This document shows positions 15,744 to 24,348 of a stretch of DNA of 51,654 bases, piece after piece. Under the pieces are notes generated by a model. That model saw only the letters and a program-made list of their open reading frames with translations, was not told the DNA's origin and did not search any database. The stretch is from contig NZ_CADFGP010000049.1 in assembly GCF_902833905.1 (NCBI RefSeq), positions 1-51,654 on the forward strand, written 5' to 3'. Each line of letters opens with the position of its first letter. The first letter of the stretch is position 1. Made by a program: the position numbers and the translations under genes. The DNA is from Paraburkholderia tuberum STM678 (GTDB taxonomy: Bacteria > Pseudomonadota > Gammaproteobacteria > Burkholderiales > Burkholderiaceae).

Positions 15744-16925
15744 GTGAATCCCGAATACGCAGGCAATCTGGTCAACCGCCGCGACCTTAAACCGTATCTG
15801 AACGCCGATCAATTCGAGTTCCGTGATTCAGTGAATCGTGTGCTGACGCGCCATGCGTCGCCGGAATATGTCCGCCAGTGCGACGAAGAAAAGCGCTTCC
15901 CAGAGGAACTCGTGAAGGTGGCCGCCGAACAGGGCTGGTTCGGCATCACGCTGCCCGAAGAGTACGGCGGCGTCGGTGGCTATCTTGACATGGCCGCTTA
16001 TCTGGAGATCGTCGCGTATCACACGATCGCGCTCGCGCGCTTCTGGAATGCGAACGTGAACATGGTGGGCGGCGCGCTGGCGCGTTTCGCGTCAGACGAT
16101 ATCAAGGGCGAGGTGTTGCCGAAGCTGGCTGAAGGCCGTGCCTTTTTCGCCTTCGCCCTCAGCGAAAACGGCTCCGGCTCGGATGCTGCCTCGCTGACGA
16201 CGCGCGGCGTGTCTGACGGAAACGACTTCATATTGGACGGCACCAAGATGTGGATTTCCGGCGCGATGCAGGCCGACTATATCTTGACCGCTGTGCGCAC
16301 CAATCCAGAAGCGAAGAAGCACGACGGGATCAGCCTCTTTCTGGTACCTAAAGAATCCAAAGGCCTGACGATCAATCCGATCGACCTGCTGGGCGGCCAC
16401 GCCATTCGCACCTGCGAAGTGGTGTACGACGGCGTCCGTGTCCCCAGGGAAATGATTGTGGGCGGCCTGCACGTGGGCTGGAAAAAGCTCACCACGGTGC
16501 TGTCAAAGGAGCGCATCGCGTTGTCGGCGATGTGTGTGGGTGGCGCGCAGGCGGCGATCGATCTTGCGCGCTGGTATGCGAACGACCGCAAGCAGTTCGG
16601 GCAGTCGATCATCGATTTCCAGGCGGTGTCGCACCTGCTCGCCGACATGCAGACGCGCGTGGATGCCGCCCGCATGATGGCATTTCGCGCGGCGAAGCTG
16701 CTCGACGAAGGCGAAACGTGCGACGTGGAGTCATCGCAGGCGAAGTATCTCGCATCGGATACGTACGTGCAGGTCGCCACCGACGGCATCCAGATCATGG
16801 GCGCCAATGGCTACTCCGCCGAATACGCGATGCAGCGCCATTACCGCGAAGCCAAGATGTTCCAGATCTTCGGTGGCACCAATCAAATCCAGCGCAACAT
16901 CGTGGCGCGCGCGCTTAAATCGTAA
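15744..16925 (+). CDS. acyl-CoA dehydrogenase family protein
   Basis: A 393-residue FAD enzyme of the acyl-CoA dehydrogenase superfamily, expected to introduce an alpha,beta double bond into a CoA ester and pass electrons to ETF. GTG start after AGGAGGAGAC. The FAD-binding motif (FALSENGSGSDAASL then KMWISGAMQADY) and C-terminal REAKMFQIFGGTNQIQRNIV are present. The residue aligned with the medium-chain enzyme's catalytic Glu is Gly (G377 in FGGT). However Glu256 in LSKERIAL sits where isovaleryl- and long-chain acyl-CoA dehydrogenases keep their base, so activity is likely retained. Part of the rightward operon with CoA-transferase and etfBA. Confidence 0.9.
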   Translation: MNPEYAGNLVNRRDLKPYLNADQFEFRDSVNRVLTRHASPEYVRQCDEEKRFPEELVKVAAEQGWFGITLPEEYGGVGGYLDMAAYLEIVAYHTIALARFWNANVNMVGGALARFASDDIKGEVLPKLAEGRAFFAFALSENGSGSDAASLTTRGVSDGNDFILDGTKMWISGAMQADYILTAVRTNPEAKKHDGISLFLVPKESKGLTINPIDLLGGHAIRTCEVVYDGVRVPREMIVGGLHVGWKKLTTVLSKERIALSAMCVGGAQAAIDLARWYANDRKQFGQSIIDFQAVSHLLADMQTRVDAARMMAFRAAKLLDEGETCDVESSQAKYLASDTYVQVATDGIQIMGANGYSAEYAMQRHYREAKMFQIFGGTNQIQRNIVARALKS

Positions 16926-16937
16926 GCGGAGACAGAC

Positions 16938-18716
16938 GTGACGGCAGTTCAGACATTGGAGAAACTCGGCTTTGGCGTCGACTACGCGCAAGCCGACGTA
17001 GTAGTGGTTGGCGGTGGCGGCGCGGCTTCGCGTGCGGCGGTGTCGGCGGCCCAGGCGGGTGCGAAGGTCCTCCTGCTGGCAAAGGCGCCGGTCGGGCAGG
17101 GCGGCAGCACGGTGCACGGCGCGAGCGAAATCATGAGCATGGGAGCGGCCGGCTATGGCAGCGCCGACGACAGCGCCACGATGCATTACGAAGACACGAT
17201 GCGTCCGGCGGGCGGCTTCATCGACCGCGAGCTGGTGCGCGTGCTGGCGGAGGGCGCACCGAAGCGCATTGCTGACCTGATCGAACTCGGCGTGCCGTTC
17301 GACCGCATCAGCGATGGCTATAAACTCATCCGCAGCGACTTCGGCACGTATGCGCGCGCTCTCGGCGTGAAGGGCAAAACCGGCAAAGCCTTCGTGAGCG
17401 CGCTCGCGGACGAAGCCAGGAAGCTCGGCGTCGAGACGCGTCAGCCGGTGGCGCTGATCGACCTTCTGCGTGTTTCAAGTGGGCGCGTGAGCGGCGTGGT
17501 TGCGATGGATCTGGCTCTGCGTCGGCTGCTGGTGGTTTCCGCGGGCGCCGTTGTGCTTGGCACCGGCGGTGCGCACGGTCTGTTCTCGCAGCAAGTCTCG
17601 ACAGCAGAAATGACCGGTGACGGCCAGGCCATCTGCTTCCGCCATGGCGCCGAACTTGTGAACATGGAGTTCCACCAGTTCGGGCCGGCGATGGTGCACC
17701 CTTACGTGCAACTCTTCAGCAAGTCCTGCTTCATCCTGCATCCGAGGATGCTCAATCGCGACGGTCATGAATTCCTCGCGGACTACCTGCCGGCAGGCGT
17801 GACGCCCGAAGCCGCGATGGACGAGAAAGTGTTCCCGTTCACGATCTCGAATGAATCGCGCTACATCGATATCGCGATCGCAACGGAAATCGCCCAGGGC
17901 AGAGGTACGGAACGCGGTGCGGTGCACTTCTCGTTCGCCGACATCCCAGAGGAGCGGTTGGCGGCCACAATTCCGAACACCCTGCGCTGGATGCGCGCGA
18001 AGGGACTCGACCCGAAGCGCGATCCGCTCGACGTCGGGATTGCGTTCCAATGCCTGAACGGTGGCGTGCGGATGACCAACACCGACGCGATGTCGACCAT
18101 CGAGGGGCTGTTCGTAGTAGGGGAACTCGCGGGCGGCGTGCGTGGCCCGGATCGTCCGGGCGGCAACTCGCTTGCCGAAGGTCAGGTTTTTGGTCATCGC
18201 GCAGGCGTCGGCGCGGCCGCGTTTGCGCGCGAAAGTGGCGCGCCGGGGAAGCCCGACATAACGCCGCTCGCAACGCGCCTCGGAACAGCGCTAAAACCGA
18301 ATGTCTCGTTCGACGCTCAACGTATCGCCTCCGATCTGCGCGCGGCGATGCAGGCGCATTGCCTCGTCGAGAAGACGGAAAGCGGTCTGAACATCGCGTT
18401 AGCCGCCGCTCGCGAGGCGCGCGCGCAGTTCGCCGCGGGCGGCGCTGCCACGCCGCCGCAAGCGATCGATGCGTTGACGATCGACAACATGGCGACCACT
18501 GCCGAAGTCATCTTGCAGGCGTGTATCGAGCGGCGCGAATCGCGCAGCAGCCACTACCGCACCGACTTTCCCCAGCGCGACGACGCCCGTTTCGGCCATG
18601 CGTCGACCATCACGCGTGGTGAGGCCGACCCGTTCCGTCTCGCCTTCGACGTGCTCGATTACCCGCGTGCCGAATTCACGGACGCATCGCATTTGCAGGC
18701 GGCAAATCATGGATAA
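16938..18716 (+). CDS. FAD-dependent oxidoreductase, SdhA/FrdA/NadB-like
   Basis: A 592-residue flavoprotein of the fumarate reductase / succinate dehydrogenase / L-aspartate oxidase superfamily. The dinucleotide-binding VVVVGGGGAASRAAVSAAQAG is near residues 21-41; GQGGSTVHGA, MEFHQFGPAMVHP, NTDAMSTIEGLFVVGE and RPGGNSLAEGQVFGHRAG follow in family order. The C-terminal helical region is also present. GTG start after GGAGA, 12 bp behind the acyl-CoA dehydrogenase gene. No membrane anchor or iron-sulfur partner is encoded nearby, so it may be a soluble dehydrogenase or reductase of a dicarboxylate-like intermediate; the reaction is unknown. Confidence 0.85.
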   Translation: MTAVQTLEKLGFGVDYAQADVVVVGGGGAASRAAVSAAQAGAKVLLLAKAPVGQGGSTVHGASEIMSMGAAGYGSADDSATMHYEDTMRPAGGFIDRELVRVLAEGAPKRIADLIELGVPFDRISDGYKLIRSDFGTYARALGVKGKTGKAFVSALADEARKLGVETRQPVALIDLLRVSSGRVSGVVAMDLALRRLLVVSAGAVVLGTGGAHGLFSQQVSTAEMTGDGQAICFRHGAELVNMEFHQFGPAMVHPYVQLFSKSCFILHPRMLNRDGHEFLADYLPAGVTPEAAMDEKVFPFTISNESRYIDIAIATEIAQGRGTERGAVHFSFADIPEERLAATIPNTLRWMRAKGLDPKRDPLDVGIAFQCLNGGVRMTNTDAMSTIEGLFVVGELAGGVRGPDRPGGNSLAEGQVFGHRAGVGAAAFARESGAPGKPDITPLATRLGTALKPNVSFDAQRIASDLRAAMQAHCLVEKTESGLNIALAAAREARAQFAAGGAATPPQAIDALTIDNMATTAEVILQACIERRESRSSHYRTDFPQRDDARFGHASTITRGEADPFRLAFDVLDYPRAEFTDASHLQAANHG

Positions 18717-19932
18717 GAAACAAGTCGGCCCGTTGTCGGGCTATCGCATTCTCGATCTCACCGTCATGACCGCGGGCCCGGTCGGTACCGTGCTGCTTGC
18801 CGACCTCGGCGCGGACGTGATCAAGATCGAGGAGCCGAAGGCCGGTGACCTCTCGCGCAATCTCGGCAATCAATTCGTCGAAGGCGAAAGCGTGCAGTTC
18901 CTCTCGCAGAACCGCAACAAGCGCAGCATCCGCCTCGACCTGAAGTCGCCGAAAGGACGCAATGCATTTCTGCGCATGGCAGAGCAGGCGGATGTTGTCG
19001 TCGAAAACTTCCGGCCGGGCACGGTGGATCGGCTCGGCATCGGCTACGAGGCCGTGAAGGCGTGCAATCCGAAAATCGTCTACGCAAGCGTGTCGGCGTT
19101 CGGACAAAGCGGTCCCTACGCCGCATGGCCCGCGAACGATCCGATCGTGCAGGCCGTGGCAGGTCTCATGGACATGACGGGCGAAGCCGGCGGCAATCCG
19201 GTTCGCCTCGGAGCGCCGTTGCCCGACTTCGGCGCGGCTGCGCTGCTCGCGTTTGGTATCTCGGCGGCGTTGTTGCATCGCGAACGGCATGGCGAAGGCC
19301 AGCGCATCGACACGTCGCTGCTGTCGGCTGCGCTTTTCAGCACCATCCCGCGCGACGGCGAGACGCTGAGAAGCGGCAAAGCGCCCGAGCGTCTCGGTAG
19401 CGGCCATCCGACGATGGTGCCGTACCGCAACTATCAGGGCTCCGATGGCCGTTATTTCTTTGCGGCCTGCTTCACCGAGAAATTCTGGCAGAACCTTTGC
19501 CGCGCGTTGGGCCGCGAAGAATTGCTGAGCGATGAACGCTTCATCGGCAACACCGCGCGGACTGCGAATCGGCATGCACTCGACGTGATCCTCGAGCAGC
19601 ACTTTCTGCTGCATACCGCGGAATACTGGGTAGCGCATCTGAGCGCCGCGGACGTGCCATGCGCGATCGTGCAGGACTATCACACCGCGCTGACGCAGGA
19701 CCCACAGATCGCGCATAACAATGCGGTCGTCGAGATTGAGCATCCGGTCGCGGGCAGGGTAACGAACATCGCGAGTCCGGTGAATTTTCACGGCAGCCCC
19801 GTCGCCTACTGCCGTGCGCCGCCTACGCTCGGACAACATACGGCTGAAGTACTTGCCGAATTCGGCTTCGGCGAGGAGGAGATCGCAGCACTCGAAGGTC
19901 GCGAATTGGTCGCTGCCGGAGCGAAGTCATGA
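18709..19932 (+). CDS. class III CoA-transferase, CaiB/BaiF family
   Basis: A 407-residue CoA-transferase of family III, which moves CoA from one carboxylic acid to another through an enzyme-bound anhydride on an Asp. The N-terminal LSGYRILDLTVMTAGPVG and ADLGADVIKIEEPKAGD are hallmarks, as are NRNKRSIRLDLKSPKGR and VVVENFRPGTVDRLGIGYE. The nucleophile Asp is probably in GAPLPDFGAA. The ATG at 18709 overlaps the flavoprotein stop; longer frames upstream are out-of-frame overlap. It gives the pathway its CoA activation step, matching the acyl-CoA dehydrogenase. Confidence 0.9.
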   Translation: MDKKQVGPLSGYRILDLTVMTAGPVGTVLLADLGADVIKIEEPKAGDLSRNLGNQFVEGESVQFLSQNRNKRSIRLDLKSPKGRNAFLRMAEQADVVVENFRPGTVDRLGIGYEAVKACNPKIVYASVSAFGQSGPYAAWPANDPIVQAVAGLMDMTGEAGGNPVRLGAPLPDFGAAALLAFGISAALLHRERHGEGQRIDTSLLSAALFSTIPRDGETLRSGKAPERLGSGHPTMVPYRNYQGSDGRYFFAACFTEKFWQNLCRALGREELLSDERFIGNTARTANRHALDVILEQHFLLHTAEYWVAHLSAADVPCAIVQDYHTALTQDPQIAHNNAVVEIEHPVAGRVTNIASPVNFHGSPVAYCRAPPTLGQHTAEVLAEFGFGEEEIAALEGRELVAAGAKS

Positions 19933-21569
19933 AATCGTACACAGCGGACTATGTGATCGTCGGCGCGGGGACGGCGGGCTGCGTGCTTGCAAACCGCCTG
20001 ACCGAAGATCCGAACATCAAAGTGATTCTGGTCGAAGCCGGCGAGCGCGATCGTCACCCGTTCATCCACGTGCCGGCCGGCTTCGTGCGATTGCTCGATC
20101 ATCCAACTGTGACATGGCGCTATCACACTCAGGCCGACGCCGAGACGAGCGGCCGTGCAATCCTGTTTCCGCGTGGACGCGGACTCGGGGGGTCCAGCGC
20201 GATCAACGGCCTGCTATATGTGCGCCCGTTCGCGGAGGATATCGATAGCTGGGAGCAGTCGGGCGCGAATGGCTGGAACTTCGACAACTGTCTGCCGTTT
20301 TACAGCCGCTCCGAAACGTGGACCGAGGGCAGCAGCCCGCAACGAGGCACTCACGGTCCGATCCAGGTCAGCCGGGTGAACAACCCGCCGGAGATTTGCG
20401 GTGCGGTCGTCCAGGCCGCCCAGAAGACGGGTCTCGATTTCGTCGATGATCCAAACCGCGACACGCGCGGTCCGTCGATCTGGTACTACCAGCAAACGCG
20501 CGACGGACGTCGCCGGTCGAGTGCAGCGCGCGGTTATCTACGGCCGGCAATGGCGCGGCCGAATCTTACGGTGGTGACCGGCCTTCAGGTGTCCAGGCTC
20601 GAGATGAACGGCACCCACGTGAGCGGCATCAATGGGACGACGAGCGCGGACATTCCGGTGCAGATTCGCGCGACCCGCGAGGTGATTCTGAGCGCGGGTG
20701 TGATCGGCACGCCGAGGCTGCTCGAAATGAGTGGCATCGGCGACAAGGATGTGCTGGACAATGCAGGCATTAAAACGCGGATCGCGTTGCCGGGCGTGGG
20801 CAACAATTTGCAGGATCACTATGTCGTTCGGCTCGGCTATCGGGTGCGCGGTGCGGGTACCGCGAACGAGCGCTCGCACGGACTTGCGCTCGCGCGCGAG
20901 ATGATGCGCTACGTCGTGTCAGGGACCGGCGTATTGACCTATAGCGCGGCGATCGTCGGCGGCTTTGCACAGACTCGCCTCGCCACGCGTCCCGATGTGC
21001 AGTTCGTCATCGCACCAGGCAGCTTCGTCGCGGGACGGATTGGCGTGCTGGAGTCGGAGCCCGGTGTCTCGTGTGGCGTCTGGCAGATGCGCCCGGAAAG
21101 CCGTGGGCATGTGCACCTTACCAGCAGCGAGATCACGGCAGCGCCGACGATTGCACCGTCATACCTCAGCACTGAACTCGACCGTAACACGATGGTGGAA
21201 GGACTCAAGATTGGCCGGCGGATCTTCGCGCAGCCCGAGGTCGCCCGTTATATCGTCGATGAAACCGTACCGGGCCGTCAGGCCGAGACCGACGAAGCGC
21301 TGCTGCAATACGTGCGTGACAATGGCTCAACTGTGTACCACGCGGTTGGCACGTGCCGGATGGGCGATGACGCAATGAGCGTTGTTGATTCTGAAATGCG
21401 GGTGCGCGGAACGACAGGCCTGCGCATCGTCGATGGCTCGGTGATGCCGTCGATAACCTCGACCAACACCAATGCGACGGTGCTAATGCTGGCTGAGCGC
21501 GCAGCGGACATGATCCGTTCGCCGATGGCGGCGCACGCGGCGTCGACGTATTCGAAGGAGACGATATGA
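19929..21569 (+). CDS. GMC-family oxidoreductase (choline dehydrogenase-like)
   Basis: A 546-residue FAD enzyme of the glucose-methanol-choline family, oxidising an alcohol to an aldehyde or ketone. DYVIVGAGTAGCVLANRL binds FAD near the N-terminus; FPRGRGLGGSSAINGLLYVR is the GMC signature 1, and ATREVILSAGVIGTPRLLEM is signature 2. The catalytic pair is His471 in VYHAVGTCRMG and Asn513 in the TSTNTNAT segment near the C-terminus. Start overlaps the CoA-transferase stop (ATGA), and its own stop overlaps the etfB start, so coupling is tight. No signal peptide, so cytoplasmic. Confidence 0.92.
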   Translation: MKSYTADYVIVGAGTAGCVLANRLTEDPNIKVILVEAGERDRHPFIHVPAGFVRLLDHPTVTWRYHTQADAETSGRAILFPRGRGLGGSSAINGLLYVRPFAEDIDSWEQSGANGWNFDNCLPFYSRSETWTEGSSPQRGTHGPIQVSRVNNPPEICGAVVQAAQKTGLDFVDDPNRDTRGPSIWYYQQTRDGRRRSSAARGYLRPAMARPNLTVVTGLQVSRLEMNGTHVSGINGTTSADIPVQIRATREVILSAGVIGTPRLLEMSGIGDKDVLDNAGIKTRIALPGVGNNLQDHYVVRLGYRVRGAGTANERSHGLALAREMMRYVVSGTGVLTYSAAIVGGFAQTRLATRPDVQFVIAPGSFVAGRIGVLESEPGVSCGVWQMRPESRGHVHLTSSEITAAPTIAPSYLSTELDRNTMVEGLKIGRRIFAQPEVARYIVDETVPGRQAETDEALLQYVRDNGSTVYHAVGTCRMGDDAMSVVDSEMRVRGTTGLRIVDGSVMPSITSTNTNATVLMLAERAADMIRSPMAAHAASTYSKETI

Positions 21570-22314
21570 AACTGCTGGTGGGTGTAAAGCGAGTGGTCGA
21601 CTACAACGTGAAGGTCCGCGTGAAATCGGACGGTACGGGCGTCGATATCGCGAACGTGAAAATGTCGATGAACCCGTTCGACGAAATCGCGGTGAAGAAG
21701 CCGTGCGTCTGAAGGAAGCGGGCGTCGCGACCGAAGTGATCGCCGTGTCGGCCGGTGTGGCGCAGGCGCAGGAAACGCTGCGCACCGCGCTCGCGATCGG
21801 CGCGGATCGCGCGATCCTGATCGAATCGAACGAAGACCTGCAGCCGCTCGCAGTCGCGAAGCTGCTCAAGGCGCTCGTCGACAGGGAGCAGCCGCAACTG
21901 GTGATCCTCGGCAAGCAGGCGATCGACGACGACTCCAATCAGACCGGCCAGATGCTCGCCGCGCTCGCGAATCTGCCGCAGGCGACGTTCGCGTCGAAGG
22001 TCGTCGTGGCGGACGGCAAGGCGACGGTGTCGCGTGAAGTGGACGGCGGCGCGGAAACGCTGTCGCTGACGCTGCCGGCCGTGGTCACGACCGATCTGCG
22101 CCTGAACGAGCCGCGTTACGTAACGCTGCCGAACATCATGAAGGCGAAGAAAAAGCCGCTCGAAACGTTCAAGCCCGAAGATCTCGGTGTGGATGTCACG
22201 CCGCGTCTGAAGACGCTGAAAGTCGCCGAGCCGCCGAAGCGCTCGGCCGGCGTGAAGGTGCCGGACGTGAAGACGCTGGTCGAGAAGCTGAAGACCGAAG
22301 CGAAGGTGCTGTGA
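21566..22314 (+). pseudogene. etfB: electron transfer flavoprotein beta subunit, one-base frameshift
   Basis: The gene encodes EtfB, the partner of EtfA in carrying electrons from acyl-CoA dehydrogenases to the quinone pool. From the ATG at 21566 the frame reads MKLLVGVKRVVDYNVKVRVK and continues correctly to NPFDEIAV, then meets a stop at 21710-21712. One G is missing after base 21694 (expected GTG GAA GAA GCC GTG CGT); restoring it joins the frame to the rest, LKEAGVATEVIAVSAG through TRLKTL-type C-terminus ending at 22314. The remainder is intact, including DDDSNQTGQ. Either a recent inactivating mutation, an assembly error or, less likely, a recoding site. Confidence 0.85.
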
Positions 22315-22327
22315 GGAGACCCGAGAA

Positions 22328-23281
22328 ATGACGAACCTGGTAATTGCAGAACACGACAATGCGTCGATCAAGGCCGCGACGCTGAACACGATCGCAGCGG
22401 CACAGAAGATCGGCGGTGATATTCACGTGCTGGTCGCGGGGCATAACGCGCAGGGCGCGGCCGATGCGGCCGCGAAGATCGCGGGTGTCAGCAAGGTGCT
22501 GCTCGCCGATGCGCCGCAACTCGCCGCAGGCCTCGCGGAAAACGTCGAAGCGACGGTCCTGACGCTTGTGCAAGATGCGGCGAAGCACTACACGCACATC
22601 CTCGCGCCGGCCACTGCTTACGGCAAGAACATCGCGCCGCGTATCGCCGCGAAGCTCGACGTCGCGCAGATCAGCGACATCACGGCAGTGGATAGCGCCG
22701 ACACGTTCGAGCGGCCGATCTACGCCGGCAACGCCATCGCGATCGTGCAATCGGCTGATCCGATCAAGGTCATCACCGTGCGCTCGACCGGTTTTGATGC
22801 CGTCGCGGCCGAAGGCGGCAGCGCAGCGGTCGAGAAGATCGAAGCGGCAGCCGACGCCGGCCTCGCGCAGTTCGTGAGCCGCGAAGTGACGAAGCTCGAT
22901 CGTCCGGAACTGACGAGCGCGAAGATCATTGTGTCGGGCGGCCGGGGTCTCGGCAATGGCGAGAACTACACCAAGATTCTGGAACCGCTGGCGGACAAGC
23001 TGAACGCCGCGCTGGGCGCCTCGCGTGCAGCAGTGGATGCGGGCTTCGTGCCGAACGACTATCAGGTCGGCCAGACCGGCAAGATCGTCGCGCCGCAACT
23101 GTACGTGGCTGTCGGCATCTCGGGTGCGATCCAGCACCTCGCCGGCATGAAGGACTCGAAGGTGATCGTCGCGATCAACAAGGACGCGGAAGCGCCGATC
23201 TTCAGCGTCGCCGATTACGGTCTGGTGGGCGATCTGTTTGAAGTTCTACCGGCCATAACTTCCAGCTTAGCCAGTCGATAA
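22328..23281 (+). CDS. etfA: electron transfer flavoprotein alpha subunit
   Basis: A 317-residue EtfA, holding the FAD of the ETF heterodimer. The C-terminal FAD-binding domain is clear: IIVSGGRGLGNGENYTKILE, then GASRAAVDAGFVPNDYQVGQ, TGKIVAPQLYVAVGISGAIQ and HLAGMKDSKVIVAINKD. It starts 13 bp after etfB with a GGAGA site. The last dozen residues (after GDLFEV) are more variable than the rest, which may be natural. With etfB frameshifted, this subunit would depend on an EtfB from elsewhere in the genome. Confidence 0.93.
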   Translation: MTNLVIAEHDNASIKAATLNTIAAAQKIGGDIHVLVAGHNAQGAADAAAKIAGVSKVLLADAPQLAAGLAENVEATVLTLVQDAAKHYTHILAPATAYGKNIAPRIAAKLDVAQISDITAVDSADTFERPIYAGNAIAIVQSADPIKVITVRSTGFDAVAAEGGSAAVEKIEAAADAGLAQFVSREVTKLDRPELTSAKIIVSGGRGLGNGENYTKILEPLADKLNAALGASRAAVDAGFVPNDYQVGQTGKIVAPQLYVAVGISGAIQHLAGMKDSKVIVAINKDAEAPIFSVADYGLVGDLFEVLPAITSSLASR

Positions 23282-23626
23282 GGTGTCGCAAAAAGGGCGA
23301 GCATCCAGCTTTAAACCTGCGCATATATTGGTATGGCTGAACGAACGTCGGAAGGTCGATCCGCAGTTGCGCTTGCAGTCGCAGACTGGATGCTTAAAAG
23401 ATTTGTTTGGTGGGGTGCGGGCAGCTTAAGCATTCATCGCGAAAAGTTTTCTTGCACTAAACCGCTGACGCGGTAGGGGTGAAAAGCGAGCGCCTATATC
23501 TGACTTTCCTCAGAGGTGGTAATCAGGCGCTGGATCATCAGCGAGGAGAAGCGGACGCTTCCAGGAGCAGTCTTCCAATATATGAATGCCCAGCCGGGCT
23601 TCATCATTGTTTCATGGAGGTGCTCC
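23282..23626. other. gene-free stretch between etfA and the integrase fragment
   Basis: No gene, promoter or clear hairpin terminator is recognised. Lower G+C than the etf genes suggests that the boundary of the catabolic segment lies here. Confidence 0.4.
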
Positions 23627-23881
23627 ATGACGCCACTGCGTCAACGTATGTTACACGACATGCAGATCCGTAATCTCGCCGAGAATACTCAGCGATCCTA
23701 TCTTCTTCAGGTTTCAAGCTTCGCCCGGCACTTCCGCCGTTCGCCCGAGTTACTGGGTCCCGAGGAGATACGGGCCTGGCTCATCTATCTTCGGGAAGAG
23801 CGCAAGCTAGCGCCCGCCAGTCTCCACCCAACGATCGGTGCACTGCGCTTCCTCTACCGCGTGAGCAGCACATCAGTACCG
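23627..23881 (+). pseudogene. tyrosine recombinase, N-terminal fragment
   Basis: ATG at 23627 follows GGAGGTGCTCC. The product MTPLRQRMLHDMQIRNLAEN then TQRSYLLQVSSFARHF is the SAM-like core-binding domain of a tyrosine recombinase of the kind linked with IS91-like elements and integron-like recombinases. Resemblance ends at GALRFLYRV (about base 23863), and the frame runs into an inverted piece of the same kind of gene before stopping near 23896. The catalytic domain is missing. Confidence 0.75.
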
Positions 23882-24003
23882 GCTTCGAGCAGATGAGTGG
23901 GGAACGCGTGCCTCAGCACATGCGGCGTAATCGGCTTCTGGATGTCGCTGCGCTGCCGTGCCCTGTCGCGGCAGTGGTAATCGGGTGTCCGGGGATGTCG
24001 CCC
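23857..24003 (-). pseudogene. tyrosine recombinase, catalytic-domain fragment (inverted)
   Basis: On the minus strand the frame reads QKPITPHVLRHAFPTHLLEA then GTD, the HxLRHxFATHLLExGTD catalytic block of a tyrosine recombinase. It abuts the plus-strand N-terminal fragment, so the two pieces lie tail to tail. The final Tyr and the first catalytic Arg are absent. The frame is continuous with the LysR fragment upstream of it. Confidence 0.7.
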
Positions 24004-24348
24004 GGTCGTGGTGTCAAAGGCGTCGATGCAGGAGCTACGCGCGGTGACGTTCACGAACGTGGCGGTCCCAGGGGAGGTCCTCACGTCCGTGCTCAAGAAG
24101 CTCCCCCGTATCCGCTCGACTTGTTGCAACACCTGCATAGCGTGGTCCAGCGCCGTTAAGCCGACTGCGCTGGGCTGAACACCTCGGCGTCCGCGCTCGA
24201 ACAGCGGCACCCCAAGCTCGAGTTCCATACCTTGGACTCTTGCGCCTGCCGCCGCCAGAGACAAGCCTGCCAGTTGGGCACCCCCGGTTATGCTGCCCGA
24301 ATCAGTAATGCAGATTAGCAGTTGCAGGTCGCTCAAATCGAACCGCAT
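24004..24348 (-). pseudogene. LysR-family regulator, N-terminal fragment
   Basis: MRFDLSDLQLLICITDSGSI starts a LysR winged-helix domain that continues through GAQLAGLSLAAAGARVQGME and LGVPLFERGRRGVQPSAVG to about residue 90. The effector-binding domain is missing; the frame runs on into the inverted integrase fragment and would give a 164-residue chimera. AGGAG precedes the ATG, which overlaps the 3' end of the amidase gene by 47 bp. DNA binding by the fragment alone is possible but unproven; most likely a broken gene. Confidence 0.75.

Noticed and set aside
22328..23281. Possible replacement of the etfA 3' end by foreign sequence
   Set aside because: The last residues differ from what I expect, but EtfA C-termini vary and the frame ends at a normal length, so there is no firm evidence.
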